A stretch of 64,000 nucleotides of DNA from Streptomyces europaeiscabiei (GCF_036346855.1 NZ_CP107841.1:7630001-7694000), one strand, 5' to 3'; shown: positions 17,598-26,989, counted from the stretch's first letter. Numbers and translations are program-made. The notes: generated from the letters alone by a model not told the origin.

Positions 17598-19040
17598 GTG
17601 GCCCCCACAGACGAGACCGCCCAGTTCGCGCACCAGGCATCCCCGTTCGGCACGACACCGCCCACCGGCCCACCGGCCGCCCCTGGGCCAGGTGCCGCGC
17701 CGAGCGGCCGTATGCCCCGCTGGCTGCCCCGCGCGATGGTGCTGGCGCTCTCCCTCGTCGCGGTCTTCCAGCTGGGCAGCTGGGCGTTCCACCAGCTCAT
17801 CGGGCTGCTGATCAACATCCTCATCGCGTTCTTCCTGGCGCTCGCGATCGAGCCCGCGGTGAGCTGGATGGCCTCGAAGGGGCTGCGCAGGGGCTTCGCC
17901 ACGTTCCTGGTCTTCGTGATCACGCTGGTAGGGGCCGCCGGGTTCGTCACTCTGCTCGGTTCGATGCTCGCCGGTCAGATCATCAAGATGGTCGAGGACT
18001 TCCCGGCGTACCTCGACTCCGTCATCAGCTGGATCAACACGAGCTTCCACACCGAGCTCAAGCGCGTCGACATCCAGGAGGGCCTGCTCCGCTCGGACTG
18101 GCTGCAGAAGTACGTGCAGAACAGCGCCACGGGCGTCCTCGACGTCTCCGCACAGGTGCTGGGGGGCCTCTTCCAGCTGCTGACGATCGCGCTGTTCTCG
18201 TTCTACTTCGCCGCCGACGGCCCCCGGCTCCGGCGTGCGCTGTGCTCCGTACTGCCGCCCGCCAAGCAGGCCGAGGTCCTGCGCGCGTGGGAGATCGCGG
18301 TCGACAAGACCGGGGGCTACCTGTACTCACGCGGCCTGATGGCGCTGATCTCCGGTGTGGCGCACTATGTCCTGCTGGAGTACCTCGACGTGCCCTACGC
18401 GCCCGCGCTCGCGGTCTGGGTCGGCCTGGTCTCGCAGTTCATCCCCACCATCGGCACCTACCTGGCGGGTGCCCTGCCGATGCTGATCGCCTTCACGGTC
18501 AACCCCTGGTACGCGCTGTGGGTCCTTGTCTTCGTGGTCATCTACCAGCAGTTCGAGAACTACGTGCTGCAGCCCAAACTGACCGCCAAGACCGTGGACA
18601 TCCACCCGGCCGTCGCCTTCGGATCGGTCATCGCGGGCACCGCACTCCTCGGCGCCGTCGGCGCGCTCGTCGCCATCCCCGCCATCGCCACCCTGCAGGC
18701 CTTCCTCGGGGCGTACGTGAAGCGGTACGACGTCACGGACGACCCCCGGGTCCACGGGCACCGTGGGCGCGGCGCGGGCAACCTCCTCGCCCGCCTGCGG
18801 AGGCGGCCGCACCGGACGGCGGAGGAGGACGGGGCCGACCGCGACGTCCTCACACGCGTGCGCAGGCGGCTGGAGGAGAAGCTCGACCAGAAGCGCGGCA
18901 CGCGAGGGTCGGTGGACGACTCCGCGAACACACGCCGGGACGGCGTCACCGCGCGCCGGGACACGGAGGCCGAGGGAGGTACCGGGCCGGAGGGCGGTGC
19001 CGGGCCCGAGGGAGCCGGACTCGAGAGCGGTACCCCGTAG
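17598..19040 (+). CDS. AI-2E transporter family (TqsA/PerM-like) membrane protein
   Basis: 480 aa. A cytoplasmic Pro/Ala-rich N-terminus, then the family core of about eight helices (AMVLALSLVAVFQLGSWAF; LLINILIAFFLALAIEPAV; FATFLVFVITLVGAAGFV; LLTIALFSFYFAADG; LAVWVGLVSQFIPTIGTYLAG; PMLIAFTVNPWYALWVLVFVVIYQQ). The QFIPTIG and YQQ.EN motifs are typical. A C-terminal charged tail of ~110 residues follows. Substrate unknown. The GTG at 17598 is preferred, since GAGACT ends 6 nt upstream; TTG 17538 would add 20 residues. Confidence 0.85.
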   Translation: MAPTDETAQFAHQASPFGTTPPTGPPAAPGPGAAPSGRMPRWLPRAMVLALSLVAVFQLGSWAFHQLIGLLINILIAFFLALAIEPAVSWMASKGLRRGFATFLVFVITLVGAAGFVTLLGSMLAGQIIKMVEDFPAYLDSVISWINTSFHTELKRVDIQEGLLRSDWLQKYVQNSATGVLDVSAQVLGGLFQLLTIALFSFYFAADGPRLRRALCSVLPPAKQAEVLRAWEIAVDKTGGYLYSRGLMALISGVAHYVLLEYLDVPYAPALAVWVGLVSQFIPTIGTYLAGALPMLIAFTVNPWYALWVLVFVVIYQQFENYVLQPKLTAKTVDIHPAVAFGSVIAGTALLGAVGALVAIPAIATLQAFLGAYVKRYDVTDDPRVHGHRGRGAGNLLARLRRRPHRTAEEDGADRDVLTRVRRRLEEKLDQKRGTRGSVDDSANTRRDGVTARRDTEAEGGTGPEGGAGPEGAGLESGTP

Positions 19041-19145
19041 GGCCGGCGTCGTCGTAGCCCGCCACCCTGTGCCGAGCCCTGTTCTGGCTGCCCTCTCCGC
19101 GTGAACCCGCTCTTCCGGAAGTGCTCCGGGTGCCGCGTGGTGCGC

Positions 19146-19175
19146 TTGACACTAAAATCGAACATCCATTCTTAT
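19146..19175 (+). promoter_or_regulatory. recA promoter with SOS (LexA) box
   Basis: TTGACA (19146-19151), 18-nt spacer, TCTTAT (19170-19175). GAACATCCATTC (19160-19171), a one-mismatch version of GAAC-N4-GTTC, covers the spacer and start of the -10, where bound LexA would block RNA polymerase. This leaves a 5' leader of about 150 nt before recA. Confidence 0.75.
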
Positions 19176-19236
19176 GGAAGCTCCGGCGAGGCTCCAGGTC
19201 GGACTTCGGCAGGGTTTTCGTGGAGAAGTGCCCGAG

Positions 19237-19245
19237 TTATCCACA
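19237..19245 (+). promoter_or_regulatory. DnaA-box sequence in the recA leader
   Basis: TTATCCACA matches the strong consensus DnaA box. It lies about 60 nt inside the predicted recA transcript leader. A single box may be chance. Confidence 0.35.
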
Positions 19246-19334
19246 GGCCGGGCGGGCGTCGGGGCCCATTGTCAGTGGCAGGCGTTAGCGTCTTTCACGT
19301 GAAGCGATCGACTCAAGCAAACCGGGTGGAACCC

Positions 19335-20462
19335 ATGGCAGGAACCGACCGCGAGAAGGCGCTGGACGCCGCGCTCGCACAGATTGAACGGCAGTTCGGC
19401 AAGGGCGCGGTGATGCGCCTCGGCGAGCGGCCGAACGAGCCCATCGAGGTCATCCCCACCGGGTCGACCGCACTCGACGTCGCCCTCGGCGTCGGCGGCC
19501 TGCCGCGTGGCCGAGTGGTGGAGGTGTACGGCCCGGAGTCCTCCGGCAAGACGACCCTGACCCTGCACGCGGTGGCCAACGCGCAGAAGGCCGGCGGCCA
19601 GGTGGCCTTCGTGGACGCCGAGCACGCCCTCGACCCCGAGTACGCGAAGAAGCTCGGTGTCGACATCGACAACCTCATCCTGTCGCAGCCGGACAACGGT
19701 GAGCAGGCCCTGGAGATCGTGGACATGCTGGTCCGCTCCGGCGCCCTCGACCTCATCGTCATCGACTCCGTCGCCGCGCTCGTCCCGCGCGCGGAGATCG
19801 AGGGCGAGATGGGTGACAGCCACGTGGGTCTGCAGGCTCGTCTGATGAGTCAGGCCCTGCGGAAGATCACCAGCGCGCTCAACCAGTCCAAGACCACGGC
19901 CATCTTCATCAACCAGCTCCGCGAGAAGATCGGCGTGATGTTCGGCTCCCCGGAGACCACGACCGGTGGCCGCGCGCTGAAGTTCTACGCTTCGGTGCGA
20001 CTCGACATCCGCCGCATCGAGACGTTGAAGGACGGCACCGACGCCGTCGGCAACCGCACCCGCGTCAAGGTCGTCAAGAACAAGGTCGCGCCGCCCTTCA
20101 AGCAGGCCGAGTTCGACATCCTCTACGGGCAGGGCATCAGCCGCGAGGGCGGCCTGATCGACATGGGCGTGGAGAACGGCTTCGTCCGCAAGGCCGGTGC
20201 CTGGTACACGTACGAGGGCGACCAGCTCGGCCAGGGCAAGGAGAACGCCCGTAACTTCCTGAAGGACAACCCCGACCTCGCCAACGAGATCGAGAAGAAG
20301 ATCAAGGAGAAGCTGGGCGTCGGTGTCCGGCCTGAAGCACCCACCGCAGAGCCGGGTGCGGACGCGGCGGTCTCTGCCACGCCCGCGGACGACGCCGCGA
20401 AGACGGTGCCGGCGTCGGCTGCCAAGACCGCCAAGACCAAGGCCGCGGCGGCGAAGAGCTAG
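19335..20462 (+). CDS. recA: Recombinase RecA
   Basis: 375 aa. DNA strand exchange and LexA co-protease. Walker A GPESSGKT at residues 66-73, Walker [14 protein letters not shown]2 region [16 protein letters not shown], and the standard C-terminal DNA-binding domain. The C-terminus carries an Ala/Lys-rich extension ([13 protein letters not shown]) usual for Streptomyces RecA. ATG 19335 gives the canonical [24 protein letters not shown] start with a GGTGGA SD; the frame is open further upstream but that stretch contains the promoter. recX starts 3 nt after the stop. Confidence 0.98.
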   Translation: MAGTDREKALDAALAQIERQFGKGAVMRLGERPNEPIEVIPTGSTALDVALGVGGLPRGRVVEVYGPESSGKTTLTLHAVANAQKAGGQVAFVDAEHALDPEYAKKLGVDIDNLILSQPDNGEQALEIVDMLVRSGALDLIVIDSVAALVPRAEIEGEMGDSHVGLQARLMSQALRKITSALNQSKTTAIFINQLREKIGVMFGSPETTTGGRALKFYASVRLDIRRIETLKDGTDAVGNRTRVKVVKNKVAPPFKQAEFDILYGQGISREGGLIDMGVENGFVRKAGAWYTYEGDQLGQGKENARNFLKDNPDLANEIEKKIKEKLGVGVRPEAPTAEPGADAAVSATPADDAAKTVPASAAKTAKTKAAAAKS

Positions 20463-20465
20463 TCC

Positions 20466-21428
20466 GTGACGCGCAGAACGGACTGGGGCGAGTACGCATA
20501 TCCCAGTGCCTCCGAGAGCCGGGGGCGCGGGGGTACCGGCGGGGGCGCCGGGGGGCCCACCGCGGACGGATACGGGTTCGGACCGTACGACGACACACCG
20601 TCGTACGGCACGGACGGGCTTCACGACGGTGAGTCCTACGACGATCATCCGAACGACGGCGACGGCGACGGCGATGGTGATGGTGATGGTGATGGTGATC
20701 CCGGTCGGTGGGAGGACGGCTCGCGCTCCGGCGCGGGCTCTGCCGCCGGAACCCGTCGGCGTGGCGGCGGTGCCTCGCGCGGTGCGGCCGGTGACGCGCC
20801 TGGCAGACGCGGCGGCCGGAGCGGTCGGCGGCGTGGCTTCGGGGAATCGGGCGACGGCCCGGACGGCGGGGGGCCACAGGACGGGGGTTCGTCTTTCTCG
20901 TCGAGGGCCGAGAAAGGGGAGTCCTCAGGGGACCCGGCTGAGCGGGCGCGCGCGATCTGCCTGCGCCTGCTCACCGGGACCCCGCGCACCCGCAAGCAAC
21001 TCGCGGACGCCCTGCACAAACGCGAGATTCCCGAGGGCGTGGCGGACGAGGTGCTGTCGCGGTTCGAGGAGGTCGGGCTGATCAACGACGGTGCGTTCGC
21101 GGACGCCTGGGTCGAGTCCCGTCACCACGGCCGGGGCCTGGCCCGTCGAGCCCTCGCCCGGGAGCTGCGCACCAAGGGTGTCGACTCGACACTGATCGAC
21201 GAGGCCGTCTCCCAGGTCGACGCCGAGCAGGAGGAGACCACCGCGCGCGAGCTCGTCGCCCGCAAGCTGCGCTCCACCCGAGGCCTGGACCGCGACAAAC
21301 GCCTCCGCCGTCTCGCCGGCATGCTTGCCCGCAAGGGGTACCCCGAGGGCATGGCCCTCCGTGTGGTCAGGCAGGCGCTGGAGGAAGAGGGGGAGGACAC
21401 GGAGGGACTGGGGGACGAGGGGTACTGA
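20466..21428 (+). CDS. recX: Regulatory protein RecX with long N-terminal extension
   Basis: RecX inhibits RecA filament growth. The conserved three-helix-repeat domain occupies about residues 155-310 (AERARAICLRLLTGTPRTRKQLADAL...). The protein is 320 aa against 150-200 in most bacteria; the first ~150 residues are Gly/Asp/Arg-rich and probably disordered, with an Asp-Gly run coded by a hexamer microsatellite. The GTG start lies 3 nt after the recA stop, so recA and recX form one operon with likely coupled translation. Confidence 0.92.
   Translation: MTRRTDWGEYAYPSASESRGRGGTGGGAGGPTADGYGFGPYDDTPSYGTDGLHDGESYDDHPNDGDGDGDGDGDGDGDPGRWEDGSRSGAGSAAGTRRRGGGASRGAAGDAPGRRGGRSGRRRGFGESGDGPDGGGPQDGGSSFSSRAEKGESSGDPAERARAICLRLLTGTPRTRKQLADALHKREIPEGVADEVLSRFEEVGLINDGAFADAWVESRHHGRGLARRALARELRTKGVDSTLIDEAVSQVDAEQEETTARELVARKLRSTRGLDRDKRLRRLAGMLARKGYPEGMALRVVRQALEEEGEDTEGLGDEGY
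20655..20699 (+). repeat. Hexamer microsatellite in recX coding region
   Basis: Three GACGGC units followed by four GATGGT units and GAT, coding alternating Asp-Gly. Unit-number change would keep frame. Confidence 0.8.
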
Positions 21429-21611
21429 GCCGAGGGGATCGAGCGCGGGGTAGCGAGAGATTGGCGGGGGCCGGGAGCCTTGCGGGCGACGGCGCTCAGG
21501 AACCGTGGATCGGGGACGGGGACAGGGCAGGGACAATCCGGCGGCCCCCGAGCGGAGTTCACCGGGAGCCCACTCGTGTGCCAGGCGCTCAGAGCCGCTG
21601 GGGCCCTGGGC

Positions 21612-22151
21612 TCACTGCCAGTCGGCCGGGCGCTCCACGTGCTCCAGGCGCAGCACCCGTCCGGTGCGGCTGTAGCGGCGGATGCGGGGGAGGGGCGGGT
21701 AGTAGGCGTGTACGGAGATCGCGTGCTCCTCGGTGGACTCGTTGAGCACCTCGTGGACGTGGTGGCGCCCGAAGGAGCGGCCCTTGCCGGCGGAAAGCTG
21801 CCGCTCACGGTCGACGCCTTCGGTGAGTTCGAGGGTCTTCCAGCCGTCGGTGGGCAGCCGGGCGGCGAGTGAGTACTCCCTGAGTTCGCCGGCGGCGGTG
21901 ACGAAGGCGCCCACCGAGTCGGCGTGGTCGTGCCAGCCGGTCCCGGTGCCGGGCGGCCAGCCGATGAGCCAGGCCTCGCTGCCGCCGGGGCCTTCGAGCC
22001 GTACCCAGGTGCGGCCCTCGGGATCGAGTGGGAGCGAGGCGATCAGTTCGTCGTCGGCGGCCGTCCGCCGCGCGAAGTCGAGGAGCTCCGCCTGTGTGGG
22101 GGTGGAGACGGCCCGCGCGGAGGCGGGGGGAACAACGGGGGACACGGACAC
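21612..22151 (-). CDS. Cysteine dioxygenase (type I family)
   Basis: 179 aa cupin oxidising cysteine to cysteine sulfinate. The metal-binding histidines are in HDH (H74, H76) and in RHHVHEV (residues 130-133). The GTG at 22151 is preferred because AGGA lies 8 nt upstream and the sequence begins VSVSPVV. In-frame ATG 22196 would add 15 residues but has no SD. Convergent with recX; the 183 bases between them hold nothing I can name. Confidence 0.8.
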   Translation of the reverse strand: MSVSPVVPPASARAVSTPTQAELLDFARRTAADDELIASLPLDPEGRTWVRLEGPGGSEAWLIGWPPGTGTGWHDHADSVGAFVTAAGELREYSLAARLPTDGWKTLELTEGVDRERQLSAGKGRSFGRHHVHEVLNESTEEHAISVHAYYPPLPRIRRYSRTGRVLRLEHVERPADWQ

Positions 22152-22359
22152 GGGTACCGTCCTGAGGTGCGTTCGCTCGGGAGCGCGCGACGCCATACAG
22201 GCGGCGCGCGCGGATGAAGAGGAGAGATGCGAATTCAGCAGGACGGACGACACACGCAGCCCGCATAGCGGACGAGGTCCATATGGACCCTCCGCCACAG
22301 GCGCGTCGAGGTGTCGGTCACGGACCGGAGTAGACCATGACAGGGCGGAGCGGTCAACT

Positions 22360-22391
22360 GACCGTCACTATGTGGACACGCAGTGACGGTC
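22360..22391 (-). terminator. Perfect inverted repeat after the FAD monooxygenase
   Basis: GACCGTCACT (22360-22369) and AGTGACGGTC (22382-22391), a 10-bp perfect stem with a 12-nt loop, 20 nt past the stop at 22412. An overlapping shorter palindrome CGGTCA-AC-TGACCG (22351-22364) could be an operator. The rest of 22152-22411 shows nothing else clear. Confidence 0.6.
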
Positions 22392-22411
22392 GCGCCGACA
22401 GGCTCGGGTGT

Positions 22412-24103
22412 TCAGCCTGAACTCGCGGCGGCCCCGGTCGTCGCGGACTGCTGCTCCCCCACGCCCAGCGTCGCTGCCGCAGCGGTGTACAGGTCGGCCG
22501 GGCGTACGCCGCTCAGGGCCGTGACGAGGTATCCGTCGGGACGGATGAGGAGGACGGTGTGGGCGCCCGCGCCCGGGTAGGCCTCGGCGACCAGCAGCTC
22601 GGCGTGGTGCGGCAGGGCGGAGACGGCGGCGGCGAGGCGCGGCATGAGCCCGGCGCTCATCCAGTGCTTGCGCTCCCAGACCCCGGTACCCGGCGCGATC
22701 AACACGACCAGGAGCGCCCCGCGCCCGAGCCGGTCCCGTAGAGGCACGAAGGAGCCGTCCTCCGCGGTGACCTCCACATCCACGACCTGGGCGCCCGGCA
22801 GGGTGTCGACCGGAGTCTCCGCGGCGGCGCGCGGCGGCATGAGCGGGGAATCGGAGTACGCCCCCGGCGCACCGAGTGCCCCGCGCCCCAGGTGGCCGTC
22901 CGAAAGGAGTGCGTCGTGGCCCCGGGACGAGCCGGGGACGTACGACCGCAGGCCCTTCGCGCCGCGCAGCAGGGGGAGCACCTGGTCGGCGGCGCGGAGT
23001 CGGGTGGCGACGGCCGCGCGCCGTTCCGTCTGGTAGCTGTCGAGCAGGGCCTCGTGCGGGCCGTGGTGCCAGGCCAGGGCCAGTTTCCAGGCGAGGTTGT
23101 CGGCGTCCCGCAACCCCTCGTCGAGGCCCTGGGTGCCGAGCGCCCCGAGCAGGTGCGCGGCGTCCCCGGCCAGGAAGACCCGGCCGACCCGCCACCGCCG
23201 CGCGAGCCGGTGGTGCACGGTGTGCACGCCGGTGTCCAGCAGGTCGTACGGCGGTGTGGAGCCGCCCGTCCAGCCGGCGAGGGTCTCCCGGACACGGGCC
23301 ACGAGGAGTTCGGGGGTCACGAGGTCCTTGCCCGGCGGCAGGAGCCAGTCCAGGCGCCAGGCGCCCCCGGCGAGCGGCCGTGCGGTGATCTCCCCGCCGG
23401 ACGGTCCCGACGTACGCCACGGCGGCATGCGGTGCAGCAACGCTTCTCCCGGCCAGGGGAGTTCTGCGCGGAGTGCCGCCACCGCGTGCCGTTCCACCGC
23501 CGTACGGCCGGGGAAGCGGATGTCCTGGAGCTTGCGGACCGTCGAGCGCGGGCCGTCGCAGCCCACCAGGTAGCTGCCCCGCCACCAGGTGCTCTTGGGG
23601 CCGCGGGTGTGGGCCGTGACACCGGACTTCTCCTGCTCGATCGCGTCGAGCCGGCTCTCCACGGCGACCTTGACGAGCCGCTCCCCGGCGATGGCCTCGC
23701 GCAGGGCGGCGGTCAGGACGTGCTGGGCGATGTGGAGCGGGGGGAGGTCTGCGGAGCCCTCGACGACATCCTCCGGGCCGCCGCGAGCACCCTTCGAGGC
23801 CTCCCGGGGCGGGACGTCCGTCACGTCGAAGTCGGTTTCCCCGAAGCGGACCTGACGCATCACCTGCTTGCGCCGCATCGACCGCCATCCGGCCCAGTGG
23901 CAGCCGGCCCGGGAGAGTGGGACGCCGGACAATCGTTCCAGCAGCGCGGCCGTGTCCTCGTTCAGGACCACCGTCCGCGCGAGCCGCTGCTCGTCCTTCC
24001 CCGGTCCCTCGTCGAGGACCACGGACGGCACCTCCTGCCGCGCCAGCGCAAGGGCGAGCGTGAGGCCCACGGGCCCCGCGCCGACGATGATCACCGGGTC
24101 CAC
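22412..24103 (-). CDS. FAD-dependent aromatic-ring hydroxylase-type monooxygenase
   Basis: 563 aa PHBH/PheA-like flavoprotein. GxGxxG dinucleotide motif (VIIVGAGPVGLTLALALAR) at the N-terminus, DG motif (YLVGCDGPRSTVRK), GD motif (GRVFLAGDAAHLLGALGTQG), and a C-terminal thioredoxin-like domain as in phenol hydroxylases. NAD(P)H-dependent hydroxylation of an aromatic or polyketide is expected; the substrate is unknown. GTG 24103 is chosen because AGGGGG lies 8 nt upstream and the flavin motif then begins at residue 5. The frame is open to 24274 but that stretch contains the gluD-side terminator. Confidence 0.87.
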   Translation of the reverse strand: MDPVIIVGAGPVGLTLALALARQEVPSVVLDEGPGKDEQRLARTVVLNEDTAALLERLSGVPLSRAGCHWAGWRSMRRKQVMRQVRFGETDFDVTDVPPREASKGARGGPEDVVEGSADLPPLHIAQHVLTAALREAIAGERLVKVAVESRLDAIEQEKSGVTAHTRGPKSTWWRGSYLVGCDGPRSTVRKLQDIRFPGRTAVERHAVAALRAELPWPGEALLHRMPPWRTSGPSGGEITARPLAGGAWRLDWLLPPGKDLVTPELLVARVRETLAGWTGGSTPPYDLLDTGVHTVHHRLARRWRVGRVFLAGDAAHLLGALGTQGLDEGLRDADNLAWKLALAWHHGPHEALLDSYQTERRAAVATRLRAADQVLPLLRGAKGLRSYVPGSSRGHDALLSDGHLGRGALGAPGAYSDSPLMPPRAAAETPVDTLPGAQVVDVEVTAEDGSFVPLRDRLGRGALLVVLIAPGTGVWERKHWMSAGLMPRLAAAVSALPHHAELLVAEAYPGAGAHTVLLIRPDGYLVTALSGVRPADLYTAAAATLGVGEQQSATTGAAASSG

Positions 24104-24221
24104 GGCGCGGCGCCCCCTGCCCGACGTGACGTCCCGGCGGACGTGGGTGAACAGAAAGTTGGAGCAGGGTGCGCGATCACAGAACGTATGCAACCCATTG
24201 CCGGTGCTTGCGTCAAGTGAC

Positions 24222-24253
24222 GGAGGGCAGTGGCGATCATGCCACTGCCCTCC
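24222..24253 (-). terminator. Terminator of the gluABCD operon
   Basis: GGAGGGCAGTGGC and GCCACTGCCCTCC form a perfect 13-bp stem with the 6-nt loop GATCAT, 48 nt downstream of the gluD stop (24302). Confidence 0.8.
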
Positions 24254-24301
24254 GGGGAGCGAATCGGGGGACATCCTGGGCGGATGTCACCTGAGCATTC
24301 G

Positions 24302-25258
24302 TCAGTTGTCGGTTTTCCTGGGGGGCGTGTCGGTCGACCCCGGGTAGGTGTCGGGCCCGAGCCCGAGACCGATTGCGCCGCCGCCTTCACCGCCGGTCGC
24401 CGTGGTACCCGCGATGGCTGCCGCCGGAAGCACCGCCCCGGTCGACTTCTTGCCCCGCCGCAGCCGCTGCTCCAGCCAGCTCGCGAAGCTGGTGATGATG
24501 AAGTTCAGGACGATGTAGATGATCGCCACCACAATGAAGCTGGGGATGACGTTGGCGTAGAACGCGGCGAGTGTCTGACGCGAGTTCAGCAGCTCGGTGA
24601 AGCTCAGCAGAGCGCCGCCGAGTGCGGTGTCCTTCACGATGACCACGAGCTGGCTGACGATGGCCGGCAGCATCACGGTGACGGCCTGGGGCAGCAGGAT
24701 GGTGCCCATCGTCTGGCCCTTGCGCAGGCCGATCGCCTGTGCGGCCTCCGTCTGGCCCTTGGGAAGGGCGAGGATGCCGGCGCGAACGATCTCGGCGAGC
24801 ACCGACGCGTTGTAGAGCACCAGACCGGTGACCACCGCGTAGAGCGGCCGATCCTCGTTGCTGACGCCCGACGAGCGGGCGAAGAGCTCGTTGGCGAACA
24901 GCATGAGCACCAGCACGGGGATCGCACGGAAGAACTCGACAACGGCGCCGGCCGGGATCCGAACCCATCGGTGGTCGGACAGGCGTGCGATGCCGAAGAG
25001 TGCGCCCAGCGGGAGGGCGATCACCATGGCGAGTGCTGCGGCCTTGAGCGTGTTGGCGAGGCCGGGCAGCAGATAGGTGGTCCAGGCCTCGGACGTGGTG
25101 AACGGCTTCCAGAGCTTCCACTCCAGCTGGCCCTTGTCGTCCATCGCCCGCCACACCCACCACGCGAGCAGGGCGAGCAGAGCGACAAAGACCACCGTGA
25201 GGATCGCGTTGCGCCGCTTGGCCCGGGGGCCGGGGGCGTCGTAGAGGACGGAACTCAT
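24302..25258 (-). CDS. gluD: Glutamate ABC transporter permease GluD
   Basis: 318 aa His/Glu/Gln/Arg/opine-family permease with about five to six helices and the EAA loop (LPKGQTEAAQAIGLRKGQTMGTILLPQA). The C-terminus is hydrophilic and Gly/Pro-rich. Its ATG overlaps the gluC stop by 4 nt. With GluA, GluB and GluC it forms the glutamate importer. Confidence 0.92.
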   Translation of the reverse strand: MSSVLYDAPGPRAKRRNAILTVVFVALLALLAWWVWRAMDDKGQLEWKLWKPFTTSEAWTTYLLPGLANTLKAAALAMVIALPLGALFGIARLSDHRWVRIPAGAVVEFFRAIPVLVLMLFANELFARSSGVSNEDRPLYAVVTGLVLYNASVLAEIVRAGILALPKGQTEAAQAIGLRKGQTMGTILLPQAVTVMLPAIVSQLVVIVKDTALGGALLSFTELLNSRQTLAAFYANVIPSFIVVAIIYIVLNFIITSFASWLEQRLRRGKKSTGAVLPAAAIAGTTATGGEGGGAIGLGLGPDTYPGSTDTPPRKTDN

Positions 25259-25932
25259 CGCTTCACCGCCAGGCGCTTGCTCAGCCAGCCGAGGAACAGG
25301 CCGGTGGGCAGGGTCAGAACCACGAACCCGAAGGCGAAGATCGCGGCGATGAGCACCGTCTGCGCCTCCTTCTCGATCATGCCCTTCATGAGGTAGGCGG
25401 CCTCCGCAACACCGATCGCGGCCGCCACGGTCGTGTTCTTCGTGAGCGCGATCAGTACGTTGGCCAGCGGCCCGATGACCGCGCGGAACGCCTGCGGCAG
25501 CACGATGAGCCTGAGAACCTGACTGAAGCTCAGTCCGAGGGCGCGGGCCGCCTCGGCCTGGCCGACGGGCACGGTGTTGATGCCGGAGCGCAGTGCCTCG
25601 CAGACGAAGGCCGCGGTGTAGGCGACGAACCCGAGGACGGCGAGCCGGAAGCCCTGGACATCGAAGTCGTCGGGCGCGCCCATCGTCATCCGGAAGATGT
25701 CGGCGAGGCCGAGCGAGGTGAAGACGATGATGACGGTCAGCGGGGTGTTCCGCACGAGATTCACATAGGCGGTACCGAAACCGCGCATTAGGGGTACGGG
25801 GCTGACGCGCATGGCGGCCAGCATGGTTCCCCAGATCAGGGAGCCGATGGCAGAGAAGACGGTGAGCTTGACCGTCATCCAGAACGCACCCAAGAAGCTT
25901 GGGTCGTTGTAGTTTGAAAGGAAGTCGAACAC
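25255..25932 (-). CDS. gluC: Glutamate ABC transporter permease GluC
   Basis: 225 aa permease with the EAA loop PVGQAEAARALGLSFSQVLRLIVLPQA. Separated from gluB by 123 nt holding a strong hairpin; overlaps gluD by 4 nt. Confidence 0.92.
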   Translation of the reverse strand: MFDFLSNYNDPSFLGAFWMTVKLTVFSAIGSLIWGTMLAAMRVSPVPLMRGFGTAYVNLVRNTPLTVIIVFTSLGLADIFRMTMGAPDDFDVQGFRLAVLGFVAYTAAFVCEALRSGINTVPVGQAEAARALGLSFSQVLRLIVLPQAFRAVIGPLANVLIALTKNTTVAAAIGVAEAAYLMKGMIEKEAQTVLIAAIFAFGFVVLTLPTGLFLGWLSKRLAVKR

Positions 25933-25979
25933 TGTCTCCCGCGCTTCCGGGTGTGTGGCGTACGAGGCAGGCGACGCAC

Positions 25980-26022
25980 CGCGCCGCCGCCTCTACCGCA
26001 CTGTGCGGCGGGCGGCGGCGCG
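25980..26022 (-). promoter_or_regulatory. Strong nested hairpin between gluB and gluC
   Basis: CGCGCCGCCGCC (25980-25991) and GGCGGCGGCGCG (26011-26022) form a perfect 12-bp stem; its loop holds a second hairpin CCGCAC-T-GTGCGG. Placed right after the binding-protein gene, it probably protects or attenuates the mRNA so that GluB exceeds the permeases, as in other binding-protein operons. Confidence 0.6.
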
Positions 26023-26055
26023 ACTACGAGAACCGCGCTGGGTGCGGATGTCCGC

Positions 26056-26907
26056 TTACTTGATGTCGCCGATCTTCGGGGCGGGCTCGTTCTTGTACTC
26101 GGCCGGGCCGAAGTTCTCCTTGACCGCGGTCTCCCAGGCGCCGTCGCTGACCATCTTCTCCAGGGCGGCGTTGATCTTGTCGACGGTCGCGGTGTCGCCC
26201 TTCTTGACGCCGATGCCGTAGTTCTCGTTGCTGAGCTTCAGGCCCGCGAGCTTGAACTGGCCCTTGTAGTTGTCCTGCGCGGCGAAGCCCGCGAGGATCG
26301 AGTCGTCGGTGGTGACCGCGTCCACGGCGCCGCTCTGCAGGGCGGCGATGCACTCGGAGTAGCCGCCGTACTCCTTCAGCTGGGCCTTCGGGGCGATGTC
26401 CTTCTTGACGTTCTCCGCCGAGGTGGAACCGGTCACCGAGCACAGCTTCTTGCCGTTGAGGTCCGTGCCCTCAGAGATGTCCGAGTCCGCCTTGACCAGC
26501 AGGTCCTGGTGGGCCAGCAGGTACGGGCCGGCGAAGTCGACGAGCTTCGCGCGCTCGTCGTTGATCGAGTAGGTGGCCGCGATGAACTTGACGTCGCCGC
26601 GGGCCAGGGCGTTCTCACGGTCGGCGCTCTTGGTCTCGACGAACTCGATCTGCTTGGGCTCGTAACCGAGCTCCTTGGCCACGTAGGTCGCCACGTCCAC
26701 GTCGAAGCCGGTGAACTTGCCGTCCGACTCCTTCAGGCCGAGACCTGGCTGGTCGTACTTGATACCGATCTTGATCTTGTCGCCGCCACCGGAACCGGAG
26801 CCCGAGCCGCTCTCGTTGCTGCTGCTGTCGTCGCCACCACAGGCGGTGGCCGTAAGGGCGAGGACGAGGGCGGTGGCCGCTGCGGCGGAGACCTTGCGAA
26901 GCTTCAT
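26056..26907 (-). CDS. gluB: Glutamate-binding lipoprotein GluB
   Basis: 283 aa periplasmic-type binding protein (SBP family 3) anchored as a lipoprotein: lysine n-region, hydrophobic core and lipobox LTATAC with Cys23. A Gly/Ser linker (SSSNESGSGSGSGGGDK) precedes the binding domain, which has FDVDVATYVAKELG and the DAVTTDDSILAGFAAQ lobe. ATG 26907 has AAGGA 8 nt upstream; an ATG at 26916 would overlap that SD. 82 nt separate it from gluA. Confidence 0.94.
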   Translation of the reverse strand: MKLRKVSAAAATALVLALTATACGGDDSSSNESGSGSGSGGGDKIKIGIKYDQPGLGLKESDGKFTGFDVDVATYVAKELGYEPKQIEFVETKSADRENALARGDVKFIAATYSINDERAKLVDFAGPYLLAHQDLLVKADSDISEGTDLNGKKLCSVTGSTSAENVKKDIAPKAQLKEYGGYSECIAALQSGAVDAVTTDDSILAGFAAQDNYKGQFKLAGLKLSNENYGIGVKKGDTATVDKINAALEKMVSDGAWETAVKENFGPAEYKNEPAPKIGDIK

Positions 26908-26989
26908 GGTGAACATCCTTTGAGTGGAGAAGAGATGCGGACCGTCATGGTGCGGGTGCCGGGGGCGGGAATCGGCGTCGGCGGGGCCG

